Source: Cypionkella sp.
GTDB lineage: Bacteria; Pseudomonadota; Alphaproteobacteria; Rhodobacterales; Rhodobacteraceae
Length of the DNA: 64,000 nt
NCBI RefSeq assembly: GCF_030652235.1
Contig: NZ_JAUSBA010000004.1
Span: 1 to 64,000 of the forward strand
Direction: 5' to 3'
Below the pieces are notes generated by a model. That model made no database searches, was not told the origin of the DNA, and was given only the letters and a program-made list of their open reading frames with translations. Position 1 is the first letter of the stretch. Each line of letters opens with the position of its first letter. Positions 39,125-48,309 of the stretch are shown here, one piece after another. Position numbers and translations under genes: made by a program.

Positions 39125-40719
39125 GGCCGCAGATTGTCTCCGAAAGCCGCCGCCATCAGGGCGCGGGTGTAGTCGGTTTTGGGGTTGTCGAACAGATCGA
39201 CACCTAAGCCCGCCTCGACCACATCGCCGTTTTTCATCACCATCACCTTATGCGCAAGCGCGCGGATCACCCGCAGATCATGGCTGATGAACACATAAGC
39301 CAACCCCCATTTGCGCTGCAACTCACGCAGCAGATCGACGATCTGCACCTGCACCGTCATATCCAAGGCGCTGGTGGGTTCATCGAGCACCACCAGTTTC
39401 GGGCGCAAAATCATCGCGCGGGCAATCGCAATCCTTTGCCGCTGGCCACCGGAAAACTCGTGCGGATACCGCGCGGCCATTGCGGGGTTCAGGCCCACCT
39501 CTGCCATGATTTCAGCGACCATCTCGGCCCGGTTGCGCCCGGGCTCAAGCCCATGCACGCCTAAGCCCTCGGCGATAATCTCGGCGGCCGTCATGCGCGG
39601 CGAAAGGCTGCCAAACGGATCTTGAAACACGATCTGCATATCGCGGCGGTGCGCGCGCATGGCTTTGGTCTGTAAGCCTTGAATATCGTGTCCCAACACG
39701 GTGATGCGGCCCGTAGACTCGATCAACCGCAAAATCGCCAGCGCCATGGTGGTCTTGCCCGAGCCTGACTCGCCGACAATCCCCAAAGTCTCGCCCGCGC
39801 GCACCGACAGGCTGGCCTCATTCACCGCCTTCACATGGCCCACGACCTTGCGCATAAATCCCTGCTGGATCGGAAACCACACCCGCAGTTTCTCGGTCTC
39901 GACCACGACAGGCGCATCCACAGCCACCGGATCAGGCCGCCCCTGCGGTTCCGCCGCCAGCAGTTTTTGCGTATAGGGATGCTGTGGATTGGCAAAGATT
40001 TCCGCTGTCAGCCCTTGTTCAACAATCTCGCCGCCCTGCATCACACACACCCGGTCGGCGATGCGCCGCACGATGCCAAGATCATGCGTGATAAAGAGTA
40101 AAGAAAGTCCTTCGGTCTGCTTCAAATCCGCCAGCAGCGCCAAAATCTGCGCTTGAATTGTCACATCCAGCGCCGTGGTCGGTTCGTCCGCCACCAACAA
40201 CTCCGGCCCATTCGCCAAAGCCATCGCGATCATCACCCGTTGCCTTTGCCCGCCAGACAACTGATGCGGATAGGCGGTCAGGCGGCTTTCGGCATCGCGG
40301 ATACCCACCTTATCCAGCAACTCCAAACTGCGCACCCGTGCAGCCGCCCCGTTAAGCCCTTGATGCAGGCTAAGACTTTCCCCCAACTGCCGCTCAATCG
40401 TGTGCAGGGGGTTCAAGCTGGTCATCGGTTCTTGGAAAATAAAGCTGATGTCATTGCCGCGCACTTGCCGCAACTGCGCCTGGGTTGCGCCGACCATTTC
40501 CTGCCCAAGATACTTCACCGAACCTGTCACCTTGGCGCTATCCGGCAGCAGCCCTACCGTCGACAACGCCGTCACCGACTTGCCCGAGCCAGACTCGCCC
40601 ACCAAAGCCACCGTCTCACCCTTACCCACGGTGAAGCTTACGCCCCGCACGGCGGAAAAATCCTGGCCATCTTGACGGAAGCCGATATTCAGGTTCGAGA
40701 CCTCCAACACAGCGTTCAT
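39121..40719 (-). CDS. yejF: Peptide ABC transporter fused ATPase YejF
   Basis: Two ABC domains (GESGSGKSV, GESGSGKTT; LSGGQRQR, FSGGQRQR); downstream of yejE/yejB. Confidence 0.92.
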   Translation of the reverse strand: MNAVLEVSNLNIGFRQDGQDFSAVRGVSFTVGKGETVALVGESGSGKSVTALSTVGLLPDSAKVTGSVKYLGQEMVGATQAQLRQVRGNDISFIFQEPMTSLNPLHTIERQLGESLSLHQGLNGAAARVRSLELLDKVGIRDAESRLTAYPHQLSGGQRQRVMIAMALANGPELLVADEPTTALDVTIQAQILALLADLKQTEGLSLLFITHDLGIVRRIADRVCVMQGGEIVEQGLTAEIFANPQHPYTQKLLAAEPQGRPDPVAVDAPVVVETEKLRVWFPIQQGFMRKVVGHVKAVNEASLSVRAGETLGIVGESGSGKTTMALAILRLIESTGRITVLGHDIQGLQTKAMRAHRRDMQIVFQDPFGSLSPRMTAAEIIAEGLGVHGLEPGRNRAEMVAEIMAEVGLNPAMAARYPHEFSGGQRQRIAIARAMILRPKLVVLDEPTSALDMTVQVQIVDLLRELQRKWGLAYVFISHDLRVIRALAHKVMVMKNGDVVEAGLGVDLFDNPKTDYTRALMAAAFGDNLRP

Positions 40720-41825
40720 TGGAAGGTCTTTCTGGGGTCAAACGCATCGCGGACGCCTTCAAAGATGAAGACCAGCAGCGACAGCATGATGGCAAAGGTG
40801 AAAAACGCGGTAAACGCCAGCGAGGGCATCTGCAAATTCTGCTGCGCCTGCCGCGAAAGTTGGCCCAGCGACGGCAATGAGGCAGGCAGACCAAAGCCTA
40901 AGTAATCCAGCGCCGCCAGTGATCCGATCGCGCCCGAGACCACAAACGGCAGCATGGTCAGGGTCGCCACCATCGCATTCGGCAACACATGCCGCACCAT
41001 GATCACCAAATCCGGCACGCCCAAGGCCTTGGCCGCCCTGACATATTCAAAATTCCGCGCCCGCAGGAATTCGGCCCGCACGATGCCGATCAGCCTTGTC
41101 CAGCCAAAGGCGATCATGAGCAGGATCAACACCCAAAAGCTGCGCTGCCAGACCGAAAACACGATGATGATCACATAAAGATCCGGCGTACCGCCCCAAA
41201 TCTCTAGCACCCGCTGAAAGATCAGATCGACCTTGCCGCCAAAATAGCCCTGCACCGCCCCCGCGGCGATCCCCAAGGCCGAGGTCAACACGGTCACGAT
41301 CAGCGCAAAGGCCACCGACAGCCGGAACCCATAAATCACCCGCGCCAGCACATCGCGGCTGGTATCATCGGTGCCCAACCAATGCGTCGCGTCGGGCGCA
41401 GATGGCGCCGACTTACCGCCCAAGTCATTGATTGTGTTGTAGGAAAATGGGACCAGCGGCCAGATGACACGGCCCTTTTCAAAGCCTTCGGCCTGATAAG
41501 AACCCGCGGCCACCGCCGCCAGAATTTCATCGGGTGTGTCAAAGCAATCCACCACGCCACCCGTGACGACTAAACATTGCACCTCGGGCGCTTTGTAATT
41601 CGCTTCGGTGCGGAAATCGCCACCATACTCGGTTTCGGCATAAAACTTCAGAAACGGCATCCGCCATTCGCCGCGATACTCGACCAATAGCGGACGATCA
41701 TTCGCCAGAACTTCGGCAAACAACGACAACCCGAACAGTGCGGCAAACAAGAACAACGACCAATAGGCCCGCTTGTTTGCCTTGAAATTCCGCCACCGCC
41801 GTTGATTCAAAGGGGACAAAGCCAT
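40716..41825 (-). CDS. yejE: Peptide ABC transporter permease YejE
   Basis: LSPLNQRRWRNFKANKRAYWSLFLF; HWLGTDDTSRDVLARVIYGFRLSVAF. Confidence 0.93.
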   Translation of the reverse strand: MALSPLNQRRWRNFKANKRAYWSLFLFAALFGLSLFAEVLANDRPLLVEYRGEWRMPFLKFYAETEYGGDFRTEANYKAPEVQCLVVTGGVVDCFDTPDEILAAVAAGSYQAEGFEKGRVIWPLVPFSYNTINDLGGKSAPSAPDATHWLGTDDTSRDVLARVIYGFRLSVAFALIVTVLTSALGIAAGAVQGYFGGKVDLIFQRVLEIWGGTPDLYVIIIVFSVWQRSFWVLILLMIAFGWTRLIGIVRAEFLRARNFEYVRAAKALGVPDLVIMVRHVLPNAMVATLTMLPFVVSGAIGSLAALDYLGFGLPASLPSLGQLSRQAQQNLQMPSLAFTAFFTFAIMLSLLVFIFEGVRDAFDPRKTFQ

Positions 41826-42976
41826 CAGCCCCTCCGCTCAAAATCAATTCGGGGGTCAACCCAGACATACATCAGATCCGAGATGATGCCGACAACCAGC
41901 CCCATCAGGCCAAAGGCAAACAAAGTGCCGAAAATCACCGGATAATCCCGCTCTACCGCCGATCTGAAGCCAAGCTGCCCCAAGCCGTCCAGTGAAAAGA
42001 TGTTCTCGATGATCAGACTGCCGCCGAAAAACACCCCGATGAAAAGCGCGGGAAAGCCTGCGATCACGATCAACATCGCGTTGCGGAACACATGACCATA
42101 AAGCACCCGCCGCTCTGACAGCCCCTTGGCGCGCGCCGTCATCACGTATTGTTTTTTGATCTCATCCAGAAAGCTGTTCTTGGTCAGCAGGGTCAGCGTG
42201 GCAAAGGAAGAAATCGTGCTGGCGATCACCGGCAAGGTGATATGCCAAAGGTAATCGCCCACCTTGCCCAGCAGCGACAACTGATCGAAGTTATCCGAGG
42301 TCAGCCCCCGCAGCGGGAAAATCTTCCAATACGACCCGCCCGCGAACAACACCAGCAGCATCACCGCCACCAGCAGGCCCGGAATGGCATAGGCCGCGAT
42401 GATCACGCCGCTGGTCCAACTGTCAAAGCGCGAGCCGTCGCTGACCGCTTTGCGGATGCCCAAAGGGATTGAGATGAGGTAAGCGAGCAGGGTGGACCAC
42501 AGGCCGAGTGTGATCGACACGGGCAGCTTTTCGGCCACCAACCCCATCACGCTTTCGGAACGGAAATAGCTTTGCCCAAAGTCAAAGCGGATGAATTTCC
42601 CCATCATGATGAAAAACCGCTCGTAAGACGGGATCATTTCCTTCTGGCAGTCCTTGGCTTGCTGCAACAGCGTGCCCTCATAGCCTGCGGGGCAGATGAA
42701 GCGGGCAAAGCCGAATTCAACCTCCAGCTTGGCGCGAAATTCGGGCGGAAGGCCCCGCGCGCCGACATAGCCCTTGCCGCCTTCGGCATCAGTACCCGCA
42801 TCTGCGCCCGCAGCGCCACTCACCGCGCCGATGGAATCGCCCGAGCCCTGCATCCGGGCCTCAATCTGGTCGAACGGGCCACCGGGGACGAATTGCGTCA
42901 GCGCAAAGTTGACCACCATGATGCCGAGCAGCGTCGGGATCACCAAAAGCAGCCGCCGAAGGATATAGGCCAGCAT
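41825..42976 (-). CDS. yejB: Peptide ABC transporter permease YejB
   Basis: [66 protein letters not shown]. Confidence 0.93.
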   Translation of the reverse strand: MLAYILRRLLLVIPTLLGIMVVNFALTQFVPGGPFDQIEARMQGSGDSIGAVSGAAGADAGTDAEGGKGYVGARGLPPEFRAKLEVEFGFARFICPAGYEGTLLQQAKDCQKEMIPSYERFFIMMGKFIRFDFGQSYFRSESVMGLVAEKLPVSITLGLWSTLLAYLISIPLGIRKAVSDGSRFDSWTSGVIIAAYAIPGLLVAVMLLVLFAGGSYWKIFPLRGLTSDNFDQLSLLGKVGDYLWHITLPVIASTISSFATLTLLTKNSFLDEIKKQYVMTARAKGLSERRVLYGHVFRNAMLIVIAGFPALFIGVFFGGSLIIENIFSLDGLGQLGFRSAVERDYPVIFGTLFAFGLMGLVVGIISDLMYVWVDPRIDFERRG

Positions 42977-44845
42977 CTATTTCAACACGCCCGCAGCTTT
43001 CAGCTTATCCGCCTTGCCCTGATCGAACCACCAGAACGAAAGCTCGCCCAAAGCATAGGGTGGCAGCGTGGCGGGGTGGTCGTATTGGTCGTAATAGGCG
43101 ACGAAATAACTGTCGTTGAACCAGCCCGGAATCCAGAACCTTTGCGCACGCAACACCCGGTCCAAAGCGCTGACCACAGTGTCTAATTCTTCGCGGGTTT
43201 TCGCGCCTTCGACCATATCCAGCAGCTTATCGACCGCCGGATTGGCAAAGCCCGCCCGATTGCGGGTAGAGTTGTTCGCCGTCACCGAGGAATAAGCCTG
43301 CTTCAACTCGCCGCCCGGCTCGTATCCACCATTCACCGCATTGCCCGAGATGATGTCGAAATCGAAATTCGGCGGATCGGTGCGCTGGCTCATCTGCGCG
43401 GGGTCGATCATGTTCAGCGACGCATCTACCCCCACCGCCCGCAGGTTTTCGACATAGGGGCTGATCACGCGCTCAAAGGCGGGGGTATCCTCAAGGAAAT
43501 CGACCTTCAGCGTCTCGCCCTTGGCATTGCGTCGGATGCCGTCCGCACCGACTTCCCAGCCCGCCTCATCCAGCAGTGTCGAGGCTTTGCGCAAATTGCT
43601 CCGGTCCATACCTTTTGCTGAGCCGGATACCGACCCCATCACCGCATCATCGGTCAAGATCGACGCTGGCAGCAGGCCCTCATCGACCAAAGGCTGCAAC
43701 AAGGCCTGCTCAGTCGGGCTGGGCCCGCCCTTGGCCGCCATTTGCGTGTTCTCCCAGATCGAATTGATCCGGCTGTAAAGCCCATAGAACAATGTCTGGT
43801 TTGACCATTCAAAGTTGAACATCAACCCGATCGCCTCACGCACTTTTGGGTCTTGGAACTTTTCCCGCCGTAGGTTCAGCAGAAACCCCTGACCCGAGGC
43901 GATATTGCCGTTCGGCAGTTCGGTCTTGATCACTGATCCATTGCTGAGATTGCTGAACTGATAGCCCGTTGCCCATTGCTTCGACGAATTCTCCTGCCGG
44001 AAGGTATAAATCCCGGTCTTGAACGCCTCAAACGCCGCTGTGTCATCGCCAAAATACTCATAGCGGATGCGGTCAAAGTTGTTTTGCCCGATGTTCAGCG
44101 GATGGTTCGCGCCCCAATACTGTGGGTTGCGCTTGTAAATAATCTGCTGGCCGGGTTTCAGACTGTCCAGCACATAGGGGCTGGTGCCCAGAAACGGCTT
44201 CAACGTGCTGTCTTCCAGATCGCGCTTGTTGCTCTCGTAATCGGCCTTGGACATCACCGTCAGGCTGCCCGCAATCGCGGGCATGTCGCGAAACGGCGTG
44301 CCGGGGGTGAAGGTGAATTTCACCGTATCATCGTCCAAAGCCTCCACCGACTGGAACTTCTGGTTGAACACCGAACGGTATTCCGCAATGCCCTTGTCGC
44401 GGAACATCTCGTAGCTGAACACCACATCGGCGGCTGTCATCGGGCTGCCATCCGAGAATTTCACATCAGGACGCAGATGAAAAATCACCCAAGAGCGATC
44501 TTCGGGATATTCCATCGTCTCGCACATCAGGCAATAGGCAGCCCCTATCTCATCGGCGGGGCTGACGAGGATGCTTTCGTAGAATATTGACGCAGCAACT
44601 GCCGAGACACCCTTCACCGAATAGGGGTTCACGCTGTCAAACGTACCGGGAGCCCATTCCGAAATCTCGCCACCCTTCGGCGCATCAGGGTTTACATAAT
44701 CCAGATGCTTGAAGTCGTCAGGATATTTCAGCGTACCAAAGGTCGAAATGCCATGCGCGGTGATCACTTTGGTGTCTTGGCCCCAAGCGACCCCCCCGCC
44801 GAAAACCAGCGCCGCCAGCATAAAGCCCGTGTTGATCTGCCGCAT
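42977..44845 (-). CDS. yejA: Extracellular solute-binding protein (YejA-like)
   Basis: HGISTFGTLKYPDDFKHLDYVNPDAPKGGEISEWAPGTFDSVNPY; first gene of the yej cluster. Confidence 0.92.
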   Translation of the reverse strand: MRQINTGFMLAALVFGGGVAWGQDTKVITAHGISTFGTLKYPDDFKHLDYVNPDAPKGGEISEWAPGTFDSVNPYSVKGVSAVAASIFYESILVSPADEIGAAYCLMCETMEYPEDRSWVIFHLRPDVKFSDGSPMTAADVVFSYEMFRDKGIAEYRSVFNQKFQSVEALDDDTVKFTFTPGTPFRDMPAIAGSLTVMSKADYESNKRDLEDSTLKPFLGTSPYVLDSLKPGQQIIYKRNPQYWGANHPLNIGQNNFDRIRYEYFGDDTAAFEAFKTGIYTFRQENSSKQWATGYQFSNLSNGSVIKTELPNGNIASGQGFLLNLRREKFQDPKVREAIGLMFNFEWSNQTLFYGLYSRINSIWENTQMAAKGGPSPTEQALLQPLVDEGLLPASILTDDAVMGSVSGSAKGMDRSNLRKASTLLDEAGWEVGADGIRRNAKGETLKVDFLEDTPAFERVISPYVENLRAVGVDASLNMIDPAQMSQRTDPPNFDFDIISGNAVNGGYEPGGELKQAYSSVTANNSTRNRAGFANPAVDKLLDMVEGAKTREELDTVVSALDRVLRAQRFWIPGWFNDSYFVAYYDQYDHPATLPPYALGELSFWWFDQGKADKLKAAGVLK

Positions 44846-44967
44846 CCCCGACCTCCTGCCATCCGCCGCTATGCTGCGGCCCTACTGCCGCATATGCTAA
44901 ATCGGAACCCGCGCGCGCCACAAGGCGCGAATGTGTGATCAAGTCCGGCGCAGCCATCGCGCCCTTG

Positions 44968-45002
44968 TGAAAATGAAAAAGCCGCCCGAAAGAGCGGCCT
45001 TC
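44968..45002 (-). terminator. Intrinsic terminator downstream of the cytochrome c gene
   Basis: Minus strand GGCCGCTCTTTCGGGCGGCTTTTTCATTTT. Confidence 0.85.
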
Positions 45003-45022
45003 CCAAACAATCTGCTGAAGAT

Positions 45023-45547
45023 TTACTTAATCGTCTCAAGATAGGCGATCACATTGGCGCGGTCTTTGATGTCTGCAAGACCAGCAAAGCCCATTTTCGT
45101 GCCCTTCACATAGGATTTCGGATTTTTGATAAACAATTCCATGTGCTCTGTCGTCCACGGCGTTTGGTCCGACGCCATCGCCTCGGAATAGGCGAAGCCT
45201 TCTACCGAGCCACGCGCCCGCCCGATGATGCCGTTCAAATGCGGGCCGGTGCCATCGCCGCCGTCAAGCTTGTGGCAGGCAGCGCATTTCTTGAAAACAT
45301 TTTCACCCGCTGAGGCATCAGCGGCTGCATAGACTTCGGCCCACGGCGGGCCTTCAACCACGGCACCACCCGCTGGGGCGGCATCTTCGACTGCGATTGA
45401 ATAGGCTTGCGCCACTTCTTCGCCGTCGTGGCTTTCAGCGCCGCCGCCGTGGTAAATGCCTTCGCCTGCCCAAGAAATGAACAGATATACAAGAAGCGAG
45501 CCACAGACCGCGCCGGTCACCTTGGTCAAAGTCATCGTGTCGAACAT
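45023..45547 (-). CDS. Membrane-anchored c-type cytochrome (cytochrome c552/c_y-like)
   Basis: N-terminal TM anchor, Ala-rich linker, CAACH haem motif, GPHLNGIIGRARG, KGTKMGFAGL. Confidence 0.92.
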   Translation of the reverse strand: MFDTMTLTKVTGAVCGSLLVYLFISWAGEGIYHGGGAESHDGEEVAQAYSIAVEDAAPAGGAVVEGPPWAEVYAAADASAGENVFKKCAACHKLDGGDGTGPHLNGIIGRARGSVEGFAYSEAMASDQTPWTTEHMELFIKNPKSYVKGTKMGFAGLADIKDRANVIAYLETIK

Positions 45548-45658
45548 GTCGCGCCTTCCTTCGGGTCGTGTGTAGGTGGGCTGCAAAGCCGAAACCTGAT
45601 TTGAGGTTATGTACCCGCTTCCCCCGCCTTGTTTCAAGGTGTACTAGCGCGACCAATC

Positions 45659-45678
45659 GCCCCAATGCGGGGCTTTTT
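45659..45678 (+). promoter_or_regulatory. Terminator-like hairpin in the pheA leader (possible attenuator)
   Basis: GCCCCAATGCGGGGCTTTTT between divergent cyt c and pheA start codons, 18 nt before the pheA ATG. Confidence 0.5.
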
Positions 45679-45695
45679 GCGGCGGAGTGGTCGAA

Positions 45696-46526
45696 ATGTC
45701 AGGGCGTATCGCGTTTCAGGGTGAATTGGGGGCCTATTCGCATCAGGCATGCCAGCAGGCACGGCCCGATATGGAAGCATTTCCCTGCACAACCTTTGAA
45801 GATGTGGTCGAACTGACTCGCTCGGGCGAGGTCGAGTTGGGCATGTTGGCGGTGGAAAACTCTACCTATGGCCGGGTCGCCGATGTGCATTCCCTGTTGC
45901 CGCGCGCGGGCCTGCACATCGTCGATGAAGCCTTCGTGCGGGTGCATGTGAACCTGCTGGGCGTGCCGGGGGCGAAACTGGCGGATGTGAAAGAAGCCCA
46001 CGGCCATGTGGTGATCTTGCCGCAATGCGCGGGGTTCCTGAAAGCCCACGGCATCAAGGGCCGCGTCAGTTCTGACAACGCCCGCGCCGCGCGCGAAGTG
46101 GCAGAAGGCCGTGATGTGACCAAAGCCGCACTGGCCAGCGAACTGGCCGCCGCAATCTATGGCCTTGATGTGCTGGCCCCGCATATCGAAGACCACGCCA
46201 ACAACACCACGCGCTTTCTGGTGATGAGCCGAACGCCCGATCATTCCCGCCGCGCTGATGAGATGATCACCACCTTCACCTTCCGGGTGCGCAACATCCC
46301 GGCGGCTTTGTACAAAGCCATGGGCGGCTTTGCCACCAACGGCATCAACATGACCAAACTGGAAAGCTATATGGTTGGCGGGTCTTTCACCGCGACCGAG
46401 TTCTACGCCGACATCGAGGGCCATCCCGAAGATGCCCCGGTCAAACGCGCACTGGAAGAATTGCGTTATTTCTCAACGCAGGTCGATATTTTGGGCGTCT
46501 ACCCCGCCGACCGCCGCCGTGACTGA
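45696..46526 (+). CDS. pheA: Prephenate dehydratase
   Basis: RIAFQGELGAYSHQACQQARPD, VENSTYGRVADVHSLL, NNTTRFLVMS, ACT domain with MTKLESYM. Confidence 0.95.
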   Translation: MSGRIAFQGELGAYSHQACQQARPDMEAFPCTTFEDVVELTRSGEVELGMLAVENSTYGRVADVHSLLPRAGLHIVDEAFVRVHVNLLGVPGAKLADVKEAHGHVVILPQCAGFLKAHGIKGRVSSDNARAAREVAEGRDVTKAALASELAAAIYGLDVLAPHIEDHANNTTRFLVMSRTPDHSRRADEMITTFTFRVRNIPAALYKAMGGFATNGINMTKLESYMVGGSFTATEFYADIEGHPEDAPVKRALEELRYFSTQVDILGVYPADRRRD

Positions 46527-46583
46527 TCCTATTGGGTAGGGTGGGGTTTCACCCCACCGCCCGCGAACCGTCCAAACTGGGCC

Positions 46584-47057
46584 TCAATACTTCTTCACCG
46601 CCCGATAGCGCGCCTCAATCTCGCCTGCCAACTGCGCCGCGCGCTGGTCAAACTTGCGATCAATCCGCGCCCGCGCCAACCGCAAAGATTGCAGGAACAA
46701 CCGCGCGGTCAGGCTGCGCGGTGAGATTTCTAACACCATATGCATCCGGGTGCGCTTGCCCCCCAACTCTATCAGATCAATCGAGGCAACCCCCTCAATC
46801 GCCTGCGAAATCCCAGCAAAACGCAGCAGGGTCGATGGCTCGATCTGGGTCAGCTCCAGCTCCATATTGCGCTGTTTGCTGCGATAGGAAAACCGCGCCG
46901 CCCAGCGCATCCCAGCCGCCACCGTCCGCAACTTGTCAATCCGCGACACTTCCGCGCCTCTGCGCATCGCCGCCCGCTCCCACGCCTCGAAATCCGAGAT
47001 GATGCGAAACACATCGGCAATTGGCGCTTCAATATCCTGCTTTGTCGCAAACCGCAT
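46584..47057 (-). CDS. SRPBCC-family (polyketide cyclase/START-like) protein
   Basis: DIEAPIADVFRIISDFEAWERAAMRRGAEV ... LTQIEPSTLLRFAG. Confidence 0.82.
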   Translation of the reverse strand: MRFATKQDIEAPIADVFRIISDFEAWERAAMRRGAEVSRIDKLRTVAAGMRWAARFSYRSKQRNMELELTQIEPSTLLRFAGISQAIEGVASIDLIELGGKRTRMHMVLEISPRSLTARLFLQSLRLARARIDRKFDQRAAQLAGEIEARYRAVKKY

Positions 47058-47138
47058 CGACAGTCCCCCAGCCTTGCTTGGTCTTGTTTTTATCTGCCGA
47101 CAGGCGCAGCAAAATCGTCAACGCGCTAGGGATAGCGG

Positions 47139-48089
47139 TCAATCCAGCCGTTCTGCAAGGAAATTACCCATCAGAAACTGCGCAATCGCGCCTTTCCGCC
47201 CGGGTTTGATCTTTAGATGCTGCCCCGCCATCACCGCAACCAAGTCCTCACGGCTGACCCACACCGCATCTTCCAACTCGGCAGGGTCCAGCGTGATCTC
47301 ATCGGACGTGGCCTCGGCAATGCAGCCGAACATCAACGAGGCCGGAAACGGCCAAGGCTGCGAGGCCAAATACCGCACCGCGCCGGTGGTGATCCCGGTT
47401 TCCTCAAATACTTCGCGCCGCACCGCTGCTTCCAGCGTCTCGCCGGGTTCGACAAATCCCGCCAACAGCGAATACATCCCCTCGGGCCAAGCAGCCGAGC
47501 GTCCCAACAACAGCTTGTTGCCGCGCACAACCAGCATGATCACCACTGGATCGGTGCGCGGAAAATGATGTGCGCCGCAAGCGGCACAGGATCGCTGCCA
47601 TCCGGCATGGCTCATCACTGACGCCACCCCACAGCTAGAGCAAAACCGATGCGTGCTGTGCCATTGCAGCACCGCCTTCGCCGTTGCCGCCAGTTCCGCC
47701 TCGCGCGGGGTCAACAGCGCCATCACGCCGCGCAAATCCTCAAAGGCGTGATCATTGGGCAGGGCAGGGTGGCCCTGCCGATTGGCATCGACAAATCCCG
47801 CAGGCTGGCTGGCCTCCAGCACCTCGGGCTTCCAGCCCGAAATATCCTGTGCAAACCGCGCCACGCCCTCGTCCAGCCCCAGAAACACTGGCTCGCCGCC
47901 ACACAAAACCACGCTCTCTGCCGCCACCCAGCCCAACCCGCTCTGTGCCACAATCAACGGCTTACCGCGCCAGATCGGCAACACCCGCCCGCCCGCCAAC
48001 AGTGCCGCCACGCGCCCCGCATCGGCGCGCAACTCTGCCGCCCGATCCAGACCCGAGCCGCCAAAGGTCACCGTTTCCGCCAATCGCAT
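47139..48089 (-). CDS. nudC: NAD(+) diphosphatase (Nudix)
   Basis: Zinc ribbon FCSSCG...CAACGAHHFPRTDPVVIMLV; Nudix box GFVEPGETLEAAVRREVFEETGI; SQPWPFPASLMFG. Confidence 0.95.
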   Translation of the reverse strand: MRLAETVTFGGSGLDRAAELRADAGRVAALLAGGRVLPIWRGKPLIVAQSGLGWVAAESVVLCGGEPVFLGLDEGVARFAQDISGWKPEVLEASQPAGFVDANRQGHPALPNDHAFEDLRGVMALLTPREAELAATAKAVLQWHSTHRFCSSCGVASVMSHAGWQRSCAACGAHHFPRTDPVVIMLVVRGNKLLLGRSAAWPEGMYSLLAGFVEPGETLEAAVRREVFEETGITTGAVRYLASQPWPFPASLMFGCIAEATSDEITLDPAELEDAVWVSREDLVAVMAGQHLKIKPGRKGAIAQFLMGNFLAERLD

Positions 48090-48309
48090 CGCTGCACTCC
48101 CGCTTTGCGCCGTTCATCGCATGGAACACCGGATAGGGCAATTCGCAGCACCCTGTGTCAAACCCACCCCAGCCGATCAAATATGCAACTTGAAGGTGAA
48201 ATTATTCAGCAGGCCGCGAATTTCACTTTCCTTTCGGCAGTTTAGGATGAAGCTTTAAACTATGGCGAGAAAAACCTGACGCAGATCAGACCTCCTGCTG
48301 CGACGGGGA

